DNA of 19,204 nucleotides from F23-B02 sp963640555 (GCA_963640555.1 CAVHZB010000023.1:1-19204), one strand, 5' to 3'; positions 9,184 to 16,638 are shown, counted from the first letter of the stretch. Notes: a model not told the origin generated them from the letters alone. A program made the numbers and translations.

Positions 9184-10482
9184 ATGGATACCATCAGAAA
9201 AGAGCTGCTCCCCGGCGTGTGGCTCACCGCTCTGCAAAATGACAAGTTCAAGACCGGATGCCTCAGCGTAAGCCTGCTTACTCAGCTTGACAGGGAAACG
9301 GCGTCGTTAAACGCTCTGGTCCCCTATGTTCTCAGGCGAGGCAGCCGGTATCACGGCGATATGCGCACATTAGCCTCCGAGCTTGACTCGCTTTACGGCA
9401 GCTATATCGAGCCCGTCGTTCGCAAGATAGGCGAGATACAGTGCATCGGTTTTCTGTCGAGCTTTGTGGACGAGGCATATCTCCCCGCAGGCAGCGGCGT
9501 TTTTGAAAGCACCGCAGAGCTCACCGCCGAGCTGCTGCTCACGCCCGTGACCAAGGGCGGGCTGCTGCTTCCTGAGTATGTCGAGAGCGAAAAGGAAAAG
9601 CTCAAGGATGAGATACTCAGCAAGCTGAACAACAAGCGGGCATATTCGCTCCAGCGGCTCATTGAGCAGATGTGCTGCTTTGAGTCCTTTGCCGTTTCGC
9701 GCTACGGCAGCGAGGAGGCAGTCGAGAGTATTCACTATCAGAAGCTCACAAAACACTATCGCAGTCTTATCATGTCCTCACCCGTTGAGATCTTCTACTG
9801 CGGCAGTATGAGTGCGGGCAAGGTAGCCGATGTGCTGTCGGACGCGCTCAGCGGAATGCCCAGAGGCGAGATCAATTACGATATAGGCACAGATATCCGC
9901 ATGAATGCAGTCGAGGAGAGCGTCCGCAGCTTTTCCGATGTGCTTTCGGTCGCACAGGGGCAGCTCGTTATGGGCTACCGTCTCGGCGAGTGCATGGACG
10001 ATATGGATATTGCGGCGCTGTACACCTTCAACGCCGTTTTCGGCGGCAGCGTGACATCAAAGCTTTTCATGAATGTGCGCGAAAAGCTGTCGCTGTGCTA
10101 TTACGCAAGCTCTATACTGGACATTCACAAGGGTCTTATGTTAGTCTCCTCGGGCGTTGATTTTGACAAATTTGACGCCGCCAAAGCCGAGATAGAAGCT
10201 CAGCTTGATGCCGTACGCAGGGGTGATGTAACGAAGGAGGAGCTCAACGCGGCTAAAAGCAGCGTTGCCTCGGATCTGCGTGCCATGGCGGACTCTCAGT
10301 ACAGTCTTGAGGGCTTTTATCTTGCAAACGCCATCGACGGGCTGGATTTCGATCCGTCGGAGCTTGCCGCGGCGGTCGAGTGCGTTGAGCTTGACAGCGT
10401 TGTTGAGATAGCAAACAGCGTTGTGCCGGATGCGGTGTATTATCTGCGCGGCAGCGAGGAGGTAAATTCGGATGAAGCATAA
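9184..10482 (+). CDS. yfmF: M16-family peptidase-like protein YfmF (inactive partner)
   Basis: A 432-residue M16-fold protein. The position that should hold the zinc motif HxxEH instead reads LVPYVLRRGS (about 46-55), so this half should not bind catalytic zinc. It would act as the partner of the active subunit encoded next, as in two-subunit M16 enzymes. Homologous pairs in Bacillota are named for their link to 5-aminopentanol modification of elongation factor P; the actual substrate is not clear from the sequence. The ATG at 9184 has AAGGAGG 7 nt upstream. The gene ends 11 nt inside yfmH. No signal peptide is visible, so it is probably cytoplasmic. Confidence 0.85.
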   Translation: MDTIRKELLPGVWLTALQNDKFKTGCLSVSLLTQLDRETASLNALVPYVLRRGSRYHGDMRTLASELDSLYGSYIEPVVRKIGEIQCIGFLSSFVDEAYLPAGSGVFESTAELTAELLLTPVTKGGLLLPEYVESEKEKLKDEILSKLNNKRAYSLQRLIEQMCCFESFAVSRYGSEEAVESIHYQKLTKHYRSLIMSSPVEIFYCGSMSAGKVADVLSDALSGMPRGEINYDIGTDIRMNAVEESVRSFSDVLSVAQGQLVMGYRLGECMDDMDIAALYTFNAVFGGSVTSKLFMNVREKLSLCYYASSILDIHKGLMLVSSGVDFDKFDAAKAEIEAQLDAVRRGDVTKEELNAAKSSVASDLRAMADSQYSLEGFYLANAIDGLDFDPSELAAAVECVELDSVVEIANSVVPDAVYYLRGSEEVNSDEA

Positions 10483-11749
10483 AAGATACGAAAAGATCGG
10501 CGAGGATCTTTATTCCGGTCAGCTTCGCAACGGGCTGCAAATAAATGTTGTTACAAAGCCCCGCTTCAGGCTTGCTTACGCCGTTTTCGCAACGAACTAC
10601 GGCGGCGCGCACAGGCGGTTTTCTCTCGGCGGGCAGATGCACGACACCCCTGCGGGCGTTGCGCACTTTCTTGAGCACAAAATGTTCGATATGCCCGACG
10701 GTGATAATGCTCTGAGCATTCTATCCGCAAACGGCGCACAGCCGAACGCCTTCACCTCCAGCGGCATGACTGCCTATCACTTTGACTGCACCGGCGGGTT
10801 TGAGGAAAACCTGCGTATGCTCTTAAAATTTGTCTCTACCCCTTATTTTACGGATGAGACGGTCGCCAAGGAGCAGGGCATAATCGGTCAAGAGATATGC
10901 ATGGTCGAGGACAACCCCGGCTATGTGGTTTATAACCGGCTCATGCGCATGCTGTATGAGCACAATCCGATACGCGATCAGGTCGCGGGAAGCATAGAGA
11001 GCATAGCGGAGATAACCGCCGAAACGCTCTACAGCTGCCACAAGGCCTTTTATGCCCCGTCGAATATGGCACTGTGCGTTGCCGCCGACTGCGATCCGGA
11101 GCGTATATTCGACATTGCAAATGAAATGCTGCCGCGCGAGAGGACCGAGATACCCAAGGCGGACATGGGTCCCGCAGAGAGTGATATGCCCGCAAGGACC
11201 TACAATGAAGAATTTATGGAGGTCTCTGCGCCGCAGTTTCTCATCGGTGCAAAGGTAAAGCCCGCACCTGACGGTGACGCGCTTTTAAGACAGAAGCTTG
11301 TCGCTCAGCTTGCCATGCGCACGCTGTTCGGCACCTCCGGCGATTTCTACAACCGCCTGTACTCCGACGGTACGCTCAACCGCGACTACGACTACGAGAT
11401 AGACTATGCCGCCGGCACCGCAACGATAATACTCGGCGGTGAAAGCGCCGAGCCTCGGAAGGTCCTTGACGAGATAAAGCGGGAGATAAGCACCGTTGCG
11501 GAAAGCGGGCTTGATAAAGCCGCGTTCGAGTCCGCAAAGCGCGCCTCCTTCGGCTCAAGGCTGCGCGGTCTTGAGGATTTCGACAACATCTGCCTTGCAC
11601 TGGTCGACGGAATTTTCGGCGGCTATTGCGCGCTTGACAGCTTTGCCGTGCTTGAGAGCATAGGCATAGACGAATGCGAGAGCTTTCTCACCTCGTTCAT
11701 GGCAGACGACAAGCTCGCCCTGAGCGTTATATCTCCGGTAAAGGACTGA
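10472..11749 (+). CDS. yfmH: M16-family zinc peptidase YfmH (active partner)
   Basis: A 425-residue M16 peptidase with the inverted zinc motif HFLEH at 65-69 (two His ligands and the catalytic Glu). Downstream, IIGQEICMVED (137-147) offers E141 as the likely third ligand. The start overlaps the end of yfmF by 11 nt, with a GGAGGT about 8 nt before the ATG inside yfmF, so the two subunits are probably made in equal amounts and assemble together. Family annotation ties YfmH to EF-P 5-aminopentanol modification in Bacillus-type organisms, but no EF-P gene or other modification gene is in this window. Length and domain layout (two repeated M16 halves) look complete. Confidence 0.88.
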   Translation: MKHKRYEKIGEDLYSGQLRNGLQINVVTKPRFRLAYAVFATNYGGAHRRFSLGGQMHDTPAGVAHFLEHKMFDMPDGDNALSILSANGAQPNAFTSSGMTAYHFDCTGGFEENLRMLLKFVSTPYFTDETVAKEQGIIGQEICMVEDNPGYVVYNRLMRMLYEHNPIRDQVAGSIESIAEITAETLYSCHKAFYAPSNMALCVAADCDPERIFDIANEMLPRERTEIPKADMGPAESDMPARTYNEEFMEVSAPQFLIGAKVKPAPDGDALLRQKLVAQLAMRTLFGTSGDFYNRLYSDGTLNRDYDYEIDYAAGTATIILGGESAEPRKVLDEIKREISTVAESGLDKAAFESAKRASFGSRLRGLEDFDNICLALVDGIFGGYCALDSFAVLESIGIDECESFLTSFMADDKLALSVISPVKD

Positions 11750-11753
11750 TGAC

Positions 11754-12659
11754 ATGGGCTTTTTGACCTCAACGATGCTCCGGGACGCCTCGATAAGCTT
11801 CCCCATGCTCGGAGATTGGAGCATTGATCCCCCTTACAGTTTTTCGGTGTTCGGCTTCGAGATATATTTCTACGGTGTTATAATTGCAGCCGGATTTATA
11901 TTGGCGGCGCTGTTCTGCGCAAGACAGGCGGCAAAATTCGGACTCAGCTCCGACGATCTGTTCGACTATGTGATATGGCTCATCCCGACCTGCATAATCG
12001 GCGCGAGGCTCTACTATGTGCTGTTTAAGCTCGATTATTACATCGCAAATCCCGCGGATATCTTCTCCGTGCGCGACGGCGGACTTGCCATATACGGCGG
12101 CATAATCGCGGGAGTCATAACCGGTATACTCGTGTGCAGGAAGAAAAAAATACCCGTCATGGCGCTCGGCGACCTTGCGGCGTTCGGACTGCTCATCGGA
12201 CAGGCCGTCGGGCGCTGGGGAAACTTCATAAACCGCGAGGCATTCGGCGCGCAAACGGACATTTTCTGCCGCATGGGGCTCACCGTACCGTTCGGAGAGA
12301 CGATATATGTGCACCCGACATTTCTGTACGAAAGCCTTTGGAATTTTATCGGGCTCATAGCACTTTACGTTCTGCTCAGGCGCGGTAAGCGGCGGTACGA
12401 CGGTCAGTTCTTCTGCCTGTACATATTCTGGTACGGTCTCGGCAGAGCATGGGTAGAGGGGCTCAGAACGGACAGTCTGTATATCGGCTCGACGGATATA
12501 CGCGTGTCACAGCTTTTAGCTGCGACAAGCGCGCTCACCGCAGCCGTCATACTCGTAATAAATCTCAGAAAAAAGCACTCGCCCGACGAGCTTTTCGTAA
12601 ACCGCAGCACACGGACGGAAAAGGACGGCGGGCAGGAAAGGAGCAGCAGCAATGGCTGA
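11754..12659 (+). CDS. lgt: Prolipoprotein diacylglyceryl transferase
   Basis: Lgt transfers diacylglycerol from phosphatidylglycerol to the lipobox cysteine of prolipoproteins at the outer face of the cytoplasmic membrane. The 301-residue protein has about seven membrane helices and the family signature GRWGNFINREAFG (153-165), plus HPTFLYES (187-194) and RAWVEGLRTDSLY (231-243). The usual GL(S/A)xHGG motif reads GLAIYGG (110-116), with Tyr114 where E. coli has the essential His103; I recall the same change in other clostridial Lgt proteins. The start is 4 nt after yfmH with AAAGGA 8 nt upstream, so it belongs to the same operon. The hydrophilic C-terminal tail (about 272-301) is longer than usual, and its end overlaps the next gene by 8 nt. 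Confidence 0.96.
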   Translation: MGFLTSTMLRDASISFPMLGDWSIDPPYSFSVFGFEIYFYGVIIAAGFILAALFCARQAAKFGLSSDDLFDYVIWLIPTCIIGARLYYVLFKLDYYIANPADIFSVRDGGLAIYGGIIAGVITGILVCRKKKIPVMALGDLAAFGLLIGQAVGRWGNFINREAFGAQTDIFCRMGLTVPFGETIYVHPTFLYESLWNFIGLIALYVLLRRGKRRYDGQFFCLYIFWYGLGRAWVEGLRTDSLYIGSTDIRVSQLLAATSALTAAVILVINLRKKHSPDELFVNRSTRTEKDGGQERSSSNG

Positions 12660-13065
12660 TTACAAAAGCATAATCAAGGGAACGATAAGCAGCGTTACAA
12701 GCAAGGCAAAGCAGTATGTTGAGGGCGGCGGTCTTAGGGACGCTTACGACAAGGGCAGCACCGCTGCCAGATGCTATGCAAACATAGCAAAGCTTTCATT
12801 GCAGATAAACGGCGAGCTTGAGGAGCAGAAAAAGGTGTTCATCGAGATAGGCCGTCTCTGCTACGACGAAAACAGAAATGACCCGCAGGGCAATTATGTC
12901 CCTCTGTTTGATGAGCTCAAAGCCATCGACGAGCGTATTGAAGTCATGCGTGAGGAGCTTGAGGCTGCAAAGGCGGCAGTCGATGCCGCAAAGGCAAACG
13001 GTGCCGCGGGCGGCGACAATTCGGTGTTTTATACCATAGATTTCGAGGATACCACCGACGAGTGA
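12652..13065 (+). CDS. Small coiled-coil protein of unknown function
   Basis: A 137-residue soluble, mostly helical protein. Residues about 30-115 are rich in Ala, Glu, Lys and Leu with heptad-like spacing (for example ELEEQKKVFIEIGRLCYDEN and IDERIEVMREELEAAKAAVD), followed by a Gly/Ala linker and an acidic end (FEDTTDE). Similar short proteins with a helix, an IGxxxY segment and a second helix are common and unnamed in clostridia. AAAGGAG 8 nt before the ATG and an 8-nt overlap with lgt place it as the last gene of the yfmF-yfmH-lgt operon. No signal peptide or membrane segment is seen. Function is unknown; a scaffold or membrane-edge role is a guess. Confidence 0.8.
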   Translation: MADYKSIIKGTISSVTSKAKQYVEGGGLRDAYDKGSTAARCYANIAKLSLQINGELEEQKKVFIEIGRLCYDENRNDPQGNYVPLFDELKAIDERIEVMREELEAAKAAVDAAKANGAAGGDNSVFYTIDFEDTTDE

Positions 13066-13080
13066 TGTGCTCGGCAGGCT

Positions 13081-13171
13081 CCTTGCGCATCAAGGCAACA
13101 GGGTCTCCGGTCAAGCCGGAGACCCTGTTCAGCGTGCAAAAAAGTCACAGACTTTTTTGCACGCTCTTTTT
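13081..13171 (+). terminator. Hairpin cluster ending the lgt operon
   Basis: Three consecutive hairpins. CCTTG/CAAGG (13081-13095) has a 5-nt loop. A perfect 14-bp stem follows (13097-13110 with 13116-13129, loop TCAAG). The last is a perfect 16-bp stem (13131-13146 with 13150-13165, loop ACA) followed by C and five T (13167-13171). The last is a good intrinsic terminator for the plus-strand operon. The convergent yoaK-like gene ends at 13170, directly against it, and reading leftwards no T-run follows either strong stem. Confidence 0.88.
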
Positions 13172-13859
13172 AAGCTATTTCTTCCTCTTTGTCCTCGTCC
13201 TGAACGAGGCTTAAGTATTTATCCTCGCACACGACCATCGAGTAGGCCGCTGCCGCAAGGATGATATTCACCCACGCGCCCTGCATGCCCATGAGCTCTA
13301 CGGCGAAAAAAGCTATCGCTGCGCCGATGTGGAACGCCAGCAGCGTGAACACATAAAACCGCACCTTTTTAAAGTGCACACCGTCGCCGTCGGTAATATA
13401 CTGAGCAAGAGCCAGAGCTGCCTGCTTTGTGTTGTTCGTTGAGAATATGGTCGAGCTCACAAAGCCCTTAGCGCCGGAAAATGAGCTCCACTGCACGCTC
13501 ATTGCAAAGAATATCGGGTAAAGCGAAAGTATGGCATTTGCATCGTTCGGAATAAAGCACAGCACAACGCACATGGCGGCATCTATGACCGGTGCTGCGC
13601 GGCGCATATCCACGCCGAAGTAATGCGGCAGCAGAACGGTCAGCATCGTTCCGCCGACATACAGCACCAACGCGCCAACGTGCAGCAGCACCGCGGTCAC
13701 ATCGCCCTGCAGAGCTTTTATCGTCAGCTCGAGCAGGTTCATCGTCTGCGCACTGGCAAGGATGCCGCAGCGGCACAGTATGGCATAGGCCCCGAAAAAT
13801 CCGCCGACGGCCGCAAAGGACAGATGCCGGTAGAGGTCTATATTTTCATTTCTGGACAA
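13170..13859 (-). CDS. YoaK/DUF1275 family membrane protein
   Basis: A hydrophobic protein of about 229 residues with roughly six membrane helices and the DUF1275 layout: an early AAVGGFFGAYAILCRCG segment, then ASAQTMN where the family usually has QTGN, and an acidic tail (DEDKEEEIA). The family's transport function is not established. The open frame runs to 13916, but that part covers the promoter -10 box, so the true start must be downstream. I propose the TTG at 13859 (TTG TCC AGA AAT), which leaves a normal short N-terminus before helix 1. Its ribosome binding site is weak (AGG about 9 nt upstream), so the start is uncertain. It is transcribed divergently from the metallo-hydrolase gene and converges on the lgt operon. 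Confidence 0.78.
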   Translation of the reverse strand: MSRNENIDLYRHLSFAAVGGFFGAYAILCRCGILASAQTMNLLELTIKALQGDVTAVLLHVGALVLYVGGTMLTVLLPHYFGVDMRRAAPVIDAAMCVVLCFIPNDANAILSLYPIFFAMSVQWSSFSGAKGFVSSTIFSTNNTKQAALALAQYITDGDGVHFKKVRFYVFTLLAFHIGAAIAFFAVELMGMQGAWVNIILAAAAYSMVVCEDKYLSLVQDEDKEEEIA

Positions 13860-13882
13860 ACTTATCGCCTGTTTCGCAAAAT

Positions 13883-13896
13883 TTCGTTCAAACGAA
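13883..13896. promoter_or_regulatory. Dyad TTCGTT-CA-AACGAA in the yoaK-like leader
   Basis: A perfect 6-bp inverted repeat with a 2-nt centre lies just downstream of the yoaK-like -10 box, around the predicted transcription start and before the proposed start codon. Its position suits a repressor operator; its short length makes chance possible. Confidence 0.35.
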
Positions 13897-13904
13897 CAGA
13901 AGTT

Positions 13905-13932
13905 AGTATAGCACAATAATATTTTTTGGCAA
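13905..13932 (-). promoter_or_regulatory. Promoter of the yoaK-like gene
   Basis: On the minus strand TTGCCA (13932-13927), a 16-nt spacer and TATACT (13910-13905) preceded by TGC give an extended -10 promoter. Because the -10 box lies inside the longest open frame, this promoter argues for a downstream translation start. Confidence 0.75.
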
Positions 13933-13948
13933 GGCTTTTATTGCCTTG
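13930..13948. promoter_or_regulatory. Inverted repeat covering both divergent -35 boxes
   Basis: CAAGGC (13930-13935), a 7-nt spacer and GCCTTG (13943-13948) form a 6-bp inverted repeat. It overlaps the -35 of the yoaK-like gene on one side and the -35 of the metallo-hydrolase gene on the other. A single protein bound here could control both; this is inference from position only. Confidence 0.3.
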
Positions 13949-13969
13949 GAAATGCCGTTGTGGTAAACT
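13941..13969 (+). promoter_or_regulatory. Promoter of the metallo-hydrolase gene
   Basis: TTGCCT (13941-13946), a 17-nt spacer and TAAACT (13964-13969) preceded by TGG (extended -10). Transcription would start near 13976, about 20 nt before the chosen ATG. The two divergent -35 boxes are only 8 nt apart. Confidence 0.55.
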
Positions 13970-13995
13970 ACATAAAACAAAACGGAGTGATGAAA

Positions 13996-14877
13996 ATGTA
14001 CGAGCTTATTCAGGTTGCAAATAACACATATTATGTTAACTGCCCCGCCAAAATCGGGCTGTTCCGCTGCGAGGACAACGGCGTTTATCTCATTGACAGC
14101 GGCAACGATAAGGAGGCCGGCAGAAAGGTCCGGCAGATCCTTGATAAAAACGGCTGGACTCTGAAGGCCATATTCAACACACACTCGAATGCCGACCACA
14201 TCGGAGGCAATAAATACCTTCAGGCTCAGACCGGATGCGGCATATATGCCCCCGGTATCGAGTGTGACCTCACGCGCCACACGCTCCTTGAGCCCTCTTT
14301 TTTATACGGAGGCTATCCCCCTAAGGTTCTGCGGCACAAGTTTTTAATGGCTCAGGGATCTGATGCCGGCGAGCTTACACCGGACAGGCTGCCGGAGGGC
14401 TTTGAGCTGCTGCCGCTGCCGGGTCACTTTTTCGACATGGTGGGCTTTCGCACGCCGGACAATGTCGTCTTTCTCGCCGACTGTCTTTCCAGCCGCGAAA
14501 CGCTCGAAAAATACCGCATCGGTTTTATCTACGATGTTGCGGCATATATAGAAACGCTTGAGCGCGTGAAGGGCATGAGCGCCTCGGTCTTCGTCCCGGC
14601 TCATGCACCCGCAACCGAGGATGTCTGCGAGCTTGCGCAGTACAATATCGACACCGTTAACGAAATCGCCGAGCGCATAGCTTCAATATGCGCGGAGCCT
14701 CAGTGCTTTGAGAGCATTCTGAAGCGGCTTTTTGACGCTTACGGGCTTACTATGAGCTTTGAGCAGTACGCGCTCGTCGGAAGCACCGTGCGCTCGTATC
14801 TGGCATGGCTGCTCGATAACGGCAGAGTACGCACCGTGTTTGAGGGCAACATGCTGCTGTGGGAGGCTGTTGTATAA
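13996..14877 (+). CDS. Metallo-beta-lactamase-fold hydrolase with altered zinc motif
   Basis: A 293-residue cytoplasmic protein of the metallo-beta-lactamase superfamily with an added C-terminal helical region (about 215-293, winged-helix-like by eye). The metal motif normally HxHxDH reads H63-S-N65-A-D67-H68: the second His is Asn. The other ligands are present: H144 in PGHFFD, D162 in FLADC and H203 in VPAHAP. The altered site should weaken the first metal position while keeping Asp67, His68 and His203 for the second. Substrate is unknown. The frame opens earlier, but GGAG lies 8 nt before the ATG at 13996, which is why I start there and not at 13990 or 13960. A TauE/SafE transporter follows after 3 nt, probably in one operon. 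Confidence 0.85.
   Translation: MYELIQVANNTYYVNCPAKIGLFRCEDNGVYLIDSGNDKEAGRKVRQILDKNGWTLKAIFNTHSNADHIGGNKYLQAQTGCGIYAPGIECDLTRHTLLEPSFLYGGYPPKVLRHKFLMAQGSDAGELTPDRLPEGFELLPLPGHFFDMVGFRTPDNVVFLADCLSSRETLEKYRIGFIYDVAAYIETLERVKGMSASVFVPAHAPATEDVCELAQYNIDTVNEIAERIASICAEPQCFESILKRLFDAYGLTMSFEQYALVGSTVRSYLAWLLDNGRVRTVFEGNMLLWEAVV
14030..14041 (+). repeat. ATTATGTNAACY word (N=T)
   Basis: ATTATGTTAACT, an eighth copy of the word clustered in the glucan synthase gene, here near the start of the metallo-hydrolase gene and read as Tyr-Val-Asn. Confidence 0.5.
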
Positions 14878-14880
14878 GCA

Positions 14881-15645
14881 ATGGAGATCACTTTCATACA
14901 ATTTCTTATCGTCTGCCCGCTTGTTTTTCTCGCGGGCTTTGTCGATGCCGTTGCCGGCGGCGGCGGGCTGATCTCGCTGCCCGCATATCTCATTGCGGGC
15001 TTTCCCGTGCATTTTGCGATAGGTACAAATAAGATAAGCTCAGCCATGGGCACGACGCTTACGACCGTAAGGTATACAAAAAGCGGCTTCATTCCATGGA
15101 AGCAGGCGATATTCTGCGTGCTGTTCGCTTTTGCCGGCTCTGCCTGCGGGGCAAATCTCGCGCTGCTCATCGACGACGGTGTTTTTAAAATAATCATGCT
15201 CGTCATACTGCCGCTTACCGCCCTGTATGTCATGCGCGGCAAGGCTCTCAGCGGCACTAAGGACCCGTATTCCACCGTGAAGACCACGGTCCTCGCCTGC
15301 GCAGTGGCGTTTTTCATCGGCGCATACGACGGGTTTTACGGTCCCGGCACCGGTACATTCCTCATCCTGCTGCTGACGGCGGTCGCGCATATGCCTGTTA
15401 CCGAGGCAAACGGCGTGAGCAAGGCGATAAATCTCGCAACGAATCTGTCCGCACTCGCGGTTTTTCTCATAAACGGCAAGGTGATATTCGCCGTCGGACT
15501 CGTCGCCGGACTGTTCTCCATCGCCGGCAACTGGCTCGGCTCGAGCTTTTTCAAAAAAGGCGGCAGCAAGGCAGTAAAGCCGATAATGATAACCGTTCTC
15601 GTCATATTCTTCGTGAAGGTCCTTTACGAGGTTATCGGGGGATAA
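14881..15645 (+). CDS. TSUP-family transporter (TauE/SafE type)
   Basis: A 254-residue membrane protein with about eight helices arranged as two related halves. The first half has GFVDAVAGGGGLISLPAYL (19-37) and GTNKISSAMGTT (48-59). The second has GAYDGFYGPGTGTFLILLL and NGVSKAINLATNLSA. This internal repeat is the hallmark of the TauE/SafE family, whose known members export sulfite, sulfoacetate or other organic anions. The substrate cannot be told from sequence. The ATG lies 3 nt after the metallo-hydrolase stop; the nearest Shine-Dalgarno-like GGGAGG is about 14 nt upstream, so translation is probably coupled to the gene before it. The pairing suggests the transporter moves a substrate or product of that hydrolase, which is inference. 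Confidence 0.92.
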   Translation: MEITFIQFLIVCPLVFLAGFVDAVAGGGGLISLPAYLIAGFPVHFAIGTNKISSAMGTTLTTVRYTKSGFIPWKQAIFCVLFAFAGSACGANLALLIDDGVFKIIMLVILPLTALYVMRGKALSGTKDPYSTVKTTVLACAVAFFIGAYDGFYGPGTGTFLILLLTAVAHMPVTEANGVSKAINLATNLSALAVFLINGKVIFAVGLVAGLFSIAGNWLGSSFFKKGGSKAVKPIMITVLVIFFVKVLYEVIGG

Positions 15646-15704
15646 ATGTATATTCAGGCACCGCCTGCACAAAATACCTTCGTAAACAAACGGGAGGTAT
15701 TGAT

Positions 15705-16601
15705 ATGCGAAAATATATTGCGGCATTTGCGGTGCTTCTGGCGCTGTGCGCCGGCATAATGCCGGCTGTTGCGGACAACTCGGCTCCGGTTGCGGAAAAC
15801 TTCGAGTTTGAGACCTATCGCGAGGTATCGTTCGGCGGTCAGCTTGCCGCGGTCGATCCCGACGGCGACACGGTGAGCTTTGAGATAACGACCCAGCCGA
15901 AAAAAGGCAGCATCGAGCTCGGTGAGGACGGCAAATTCGTCTACACACCTGCCGAGGGCAAAAGGGGCAAGGACTATTTCGGCTACCGCGCAACAGACGC
16001 CGAGGGCAACCGCTCTCAGGAGGCTACCGTCATTATCAGGCTCGTTAAAAACAAGAGCGTGAGCTATGTCGACATGGACGGCAACGCAAGCTATTGCAGC
16101 GCCGTAAGACTTGCACAGTGCGGAGCATTCACCGGCAGCCGGCTCGGAGGCGAATATTATTTTGAGCCCGAAAAAACGCTCAGCCGCGGCGAATTTCTGA
16201 GCATGTGCCTGTGTATTACGGGCGCGGATACTCTCAAGGGCGTTGTGAGCACCGGCTTTACCGATGACGGCAGCATTCCCGACTGGCAGAAGGCTTATGT
16301 CGCAAGCGCGGTGAAGGACGGAGTTGTCAAGGGCAGGTACGCCGGCGGCGGCGTTTACTTCGATGCAGAAGCTGCCATAACACGCGCCGAAGCCGGAGTA
16401 ATGCTCAGCCGGCTGCTCAGGCTTTCGGATGTGAACTACCTCGACACGGATGATGCCGTGCCCTCGTGGGCATCGCAGGCTGCCGCCAACCTCGATGCCT
16501 GTGACATTATGAGCTACACGAGCGCCGACTCCGCCGCACTCACGCGTGCGGAAGCCGCCGATATGCTCGCAGCGGCAATGACGGTAATCGAAAACAGATA
16601 A
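15705..16601 (+). CDS. Secreted Ig-like / SLH-repeat cell wall protein
   Basis: A 298-residue exported protein. A signal peptide (about 1-23, cleavage after AVA before D24) is followed by a cadherin/Ig-like beta-domain (about 27-113, with DPDGD at 51-55 and YFGYRATDAEGN at 91-102). Three SLH-type repeats follow, marked by LSRGEF (159-164), ITRAEA (225-230) and LTRAEA (279-284). SLH repeats attach proteins to pyruvylated secondary wall polymers, so it should sit on the cell surface. GGGAGG 7 nt before the ATG supports the start. A terminator follows directly, so it is probably a single-gene unit at its 3' end. The first SLH repeat is the least typical. No enzymatic domain is present; a structural or adhesive role is inferred. 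Confidence 0.9.
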   Translation: MRKYIAAFAVLLALCAGIMPAVADNSAPVAENFEFETYREVSFGGQLAAVDPDGDTVSFEITTQPKKGSIELGEDGKFVYTPAEGKRGKDYFGYRATDAEGNRSQEATVIIRLVKNKSVSYVDMDGNASYCSAVRLAQCGAFTGSRLGGEYYFEPEKTLSRGEFLSMCLCITGADTLKGVVSTGFTDDGSIPDWQKAYVASAVKDGVVKGRYAGGGVYFDAEAAITRAEAGVMLSRLLRLSDVNYLDTDDAVPSWASQAAANLDACDIMSYTSADSAALTRAEAADMLAAAMTVIENR

Positions 16602-16607
16602 GCTTCA

Positions 16608-16638
16608 GTCAGCGGCTCTGTGAGCCGTTGACTTTTTT
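16608..16638 (+). terminator. Intrinsic terminator after the SLH protein gene
   Basis: An 11-bp stem (16608-16618 with 16622-16632, one G-T pair, loop TGT) is followed by six T (16633-16638). Its right arm contains the first five bases of the -35 box of the next promoter, so terminator and promoter share sequence. Confidence 0.92.

Noticed and set aside
12896..12907. ATTATGTCCCTC as another copy of the dispersed word
   Set aside because: It loses the AAC part of the word; only the first half matches, so it was not counted.
15655..15667. CAGGC-ACC-GCCTG hairpin after the TauE/SafE gene as a terminator
   Set aside because: Only 5 bp and no T-run follows; transcription may continue into the SLH gene.
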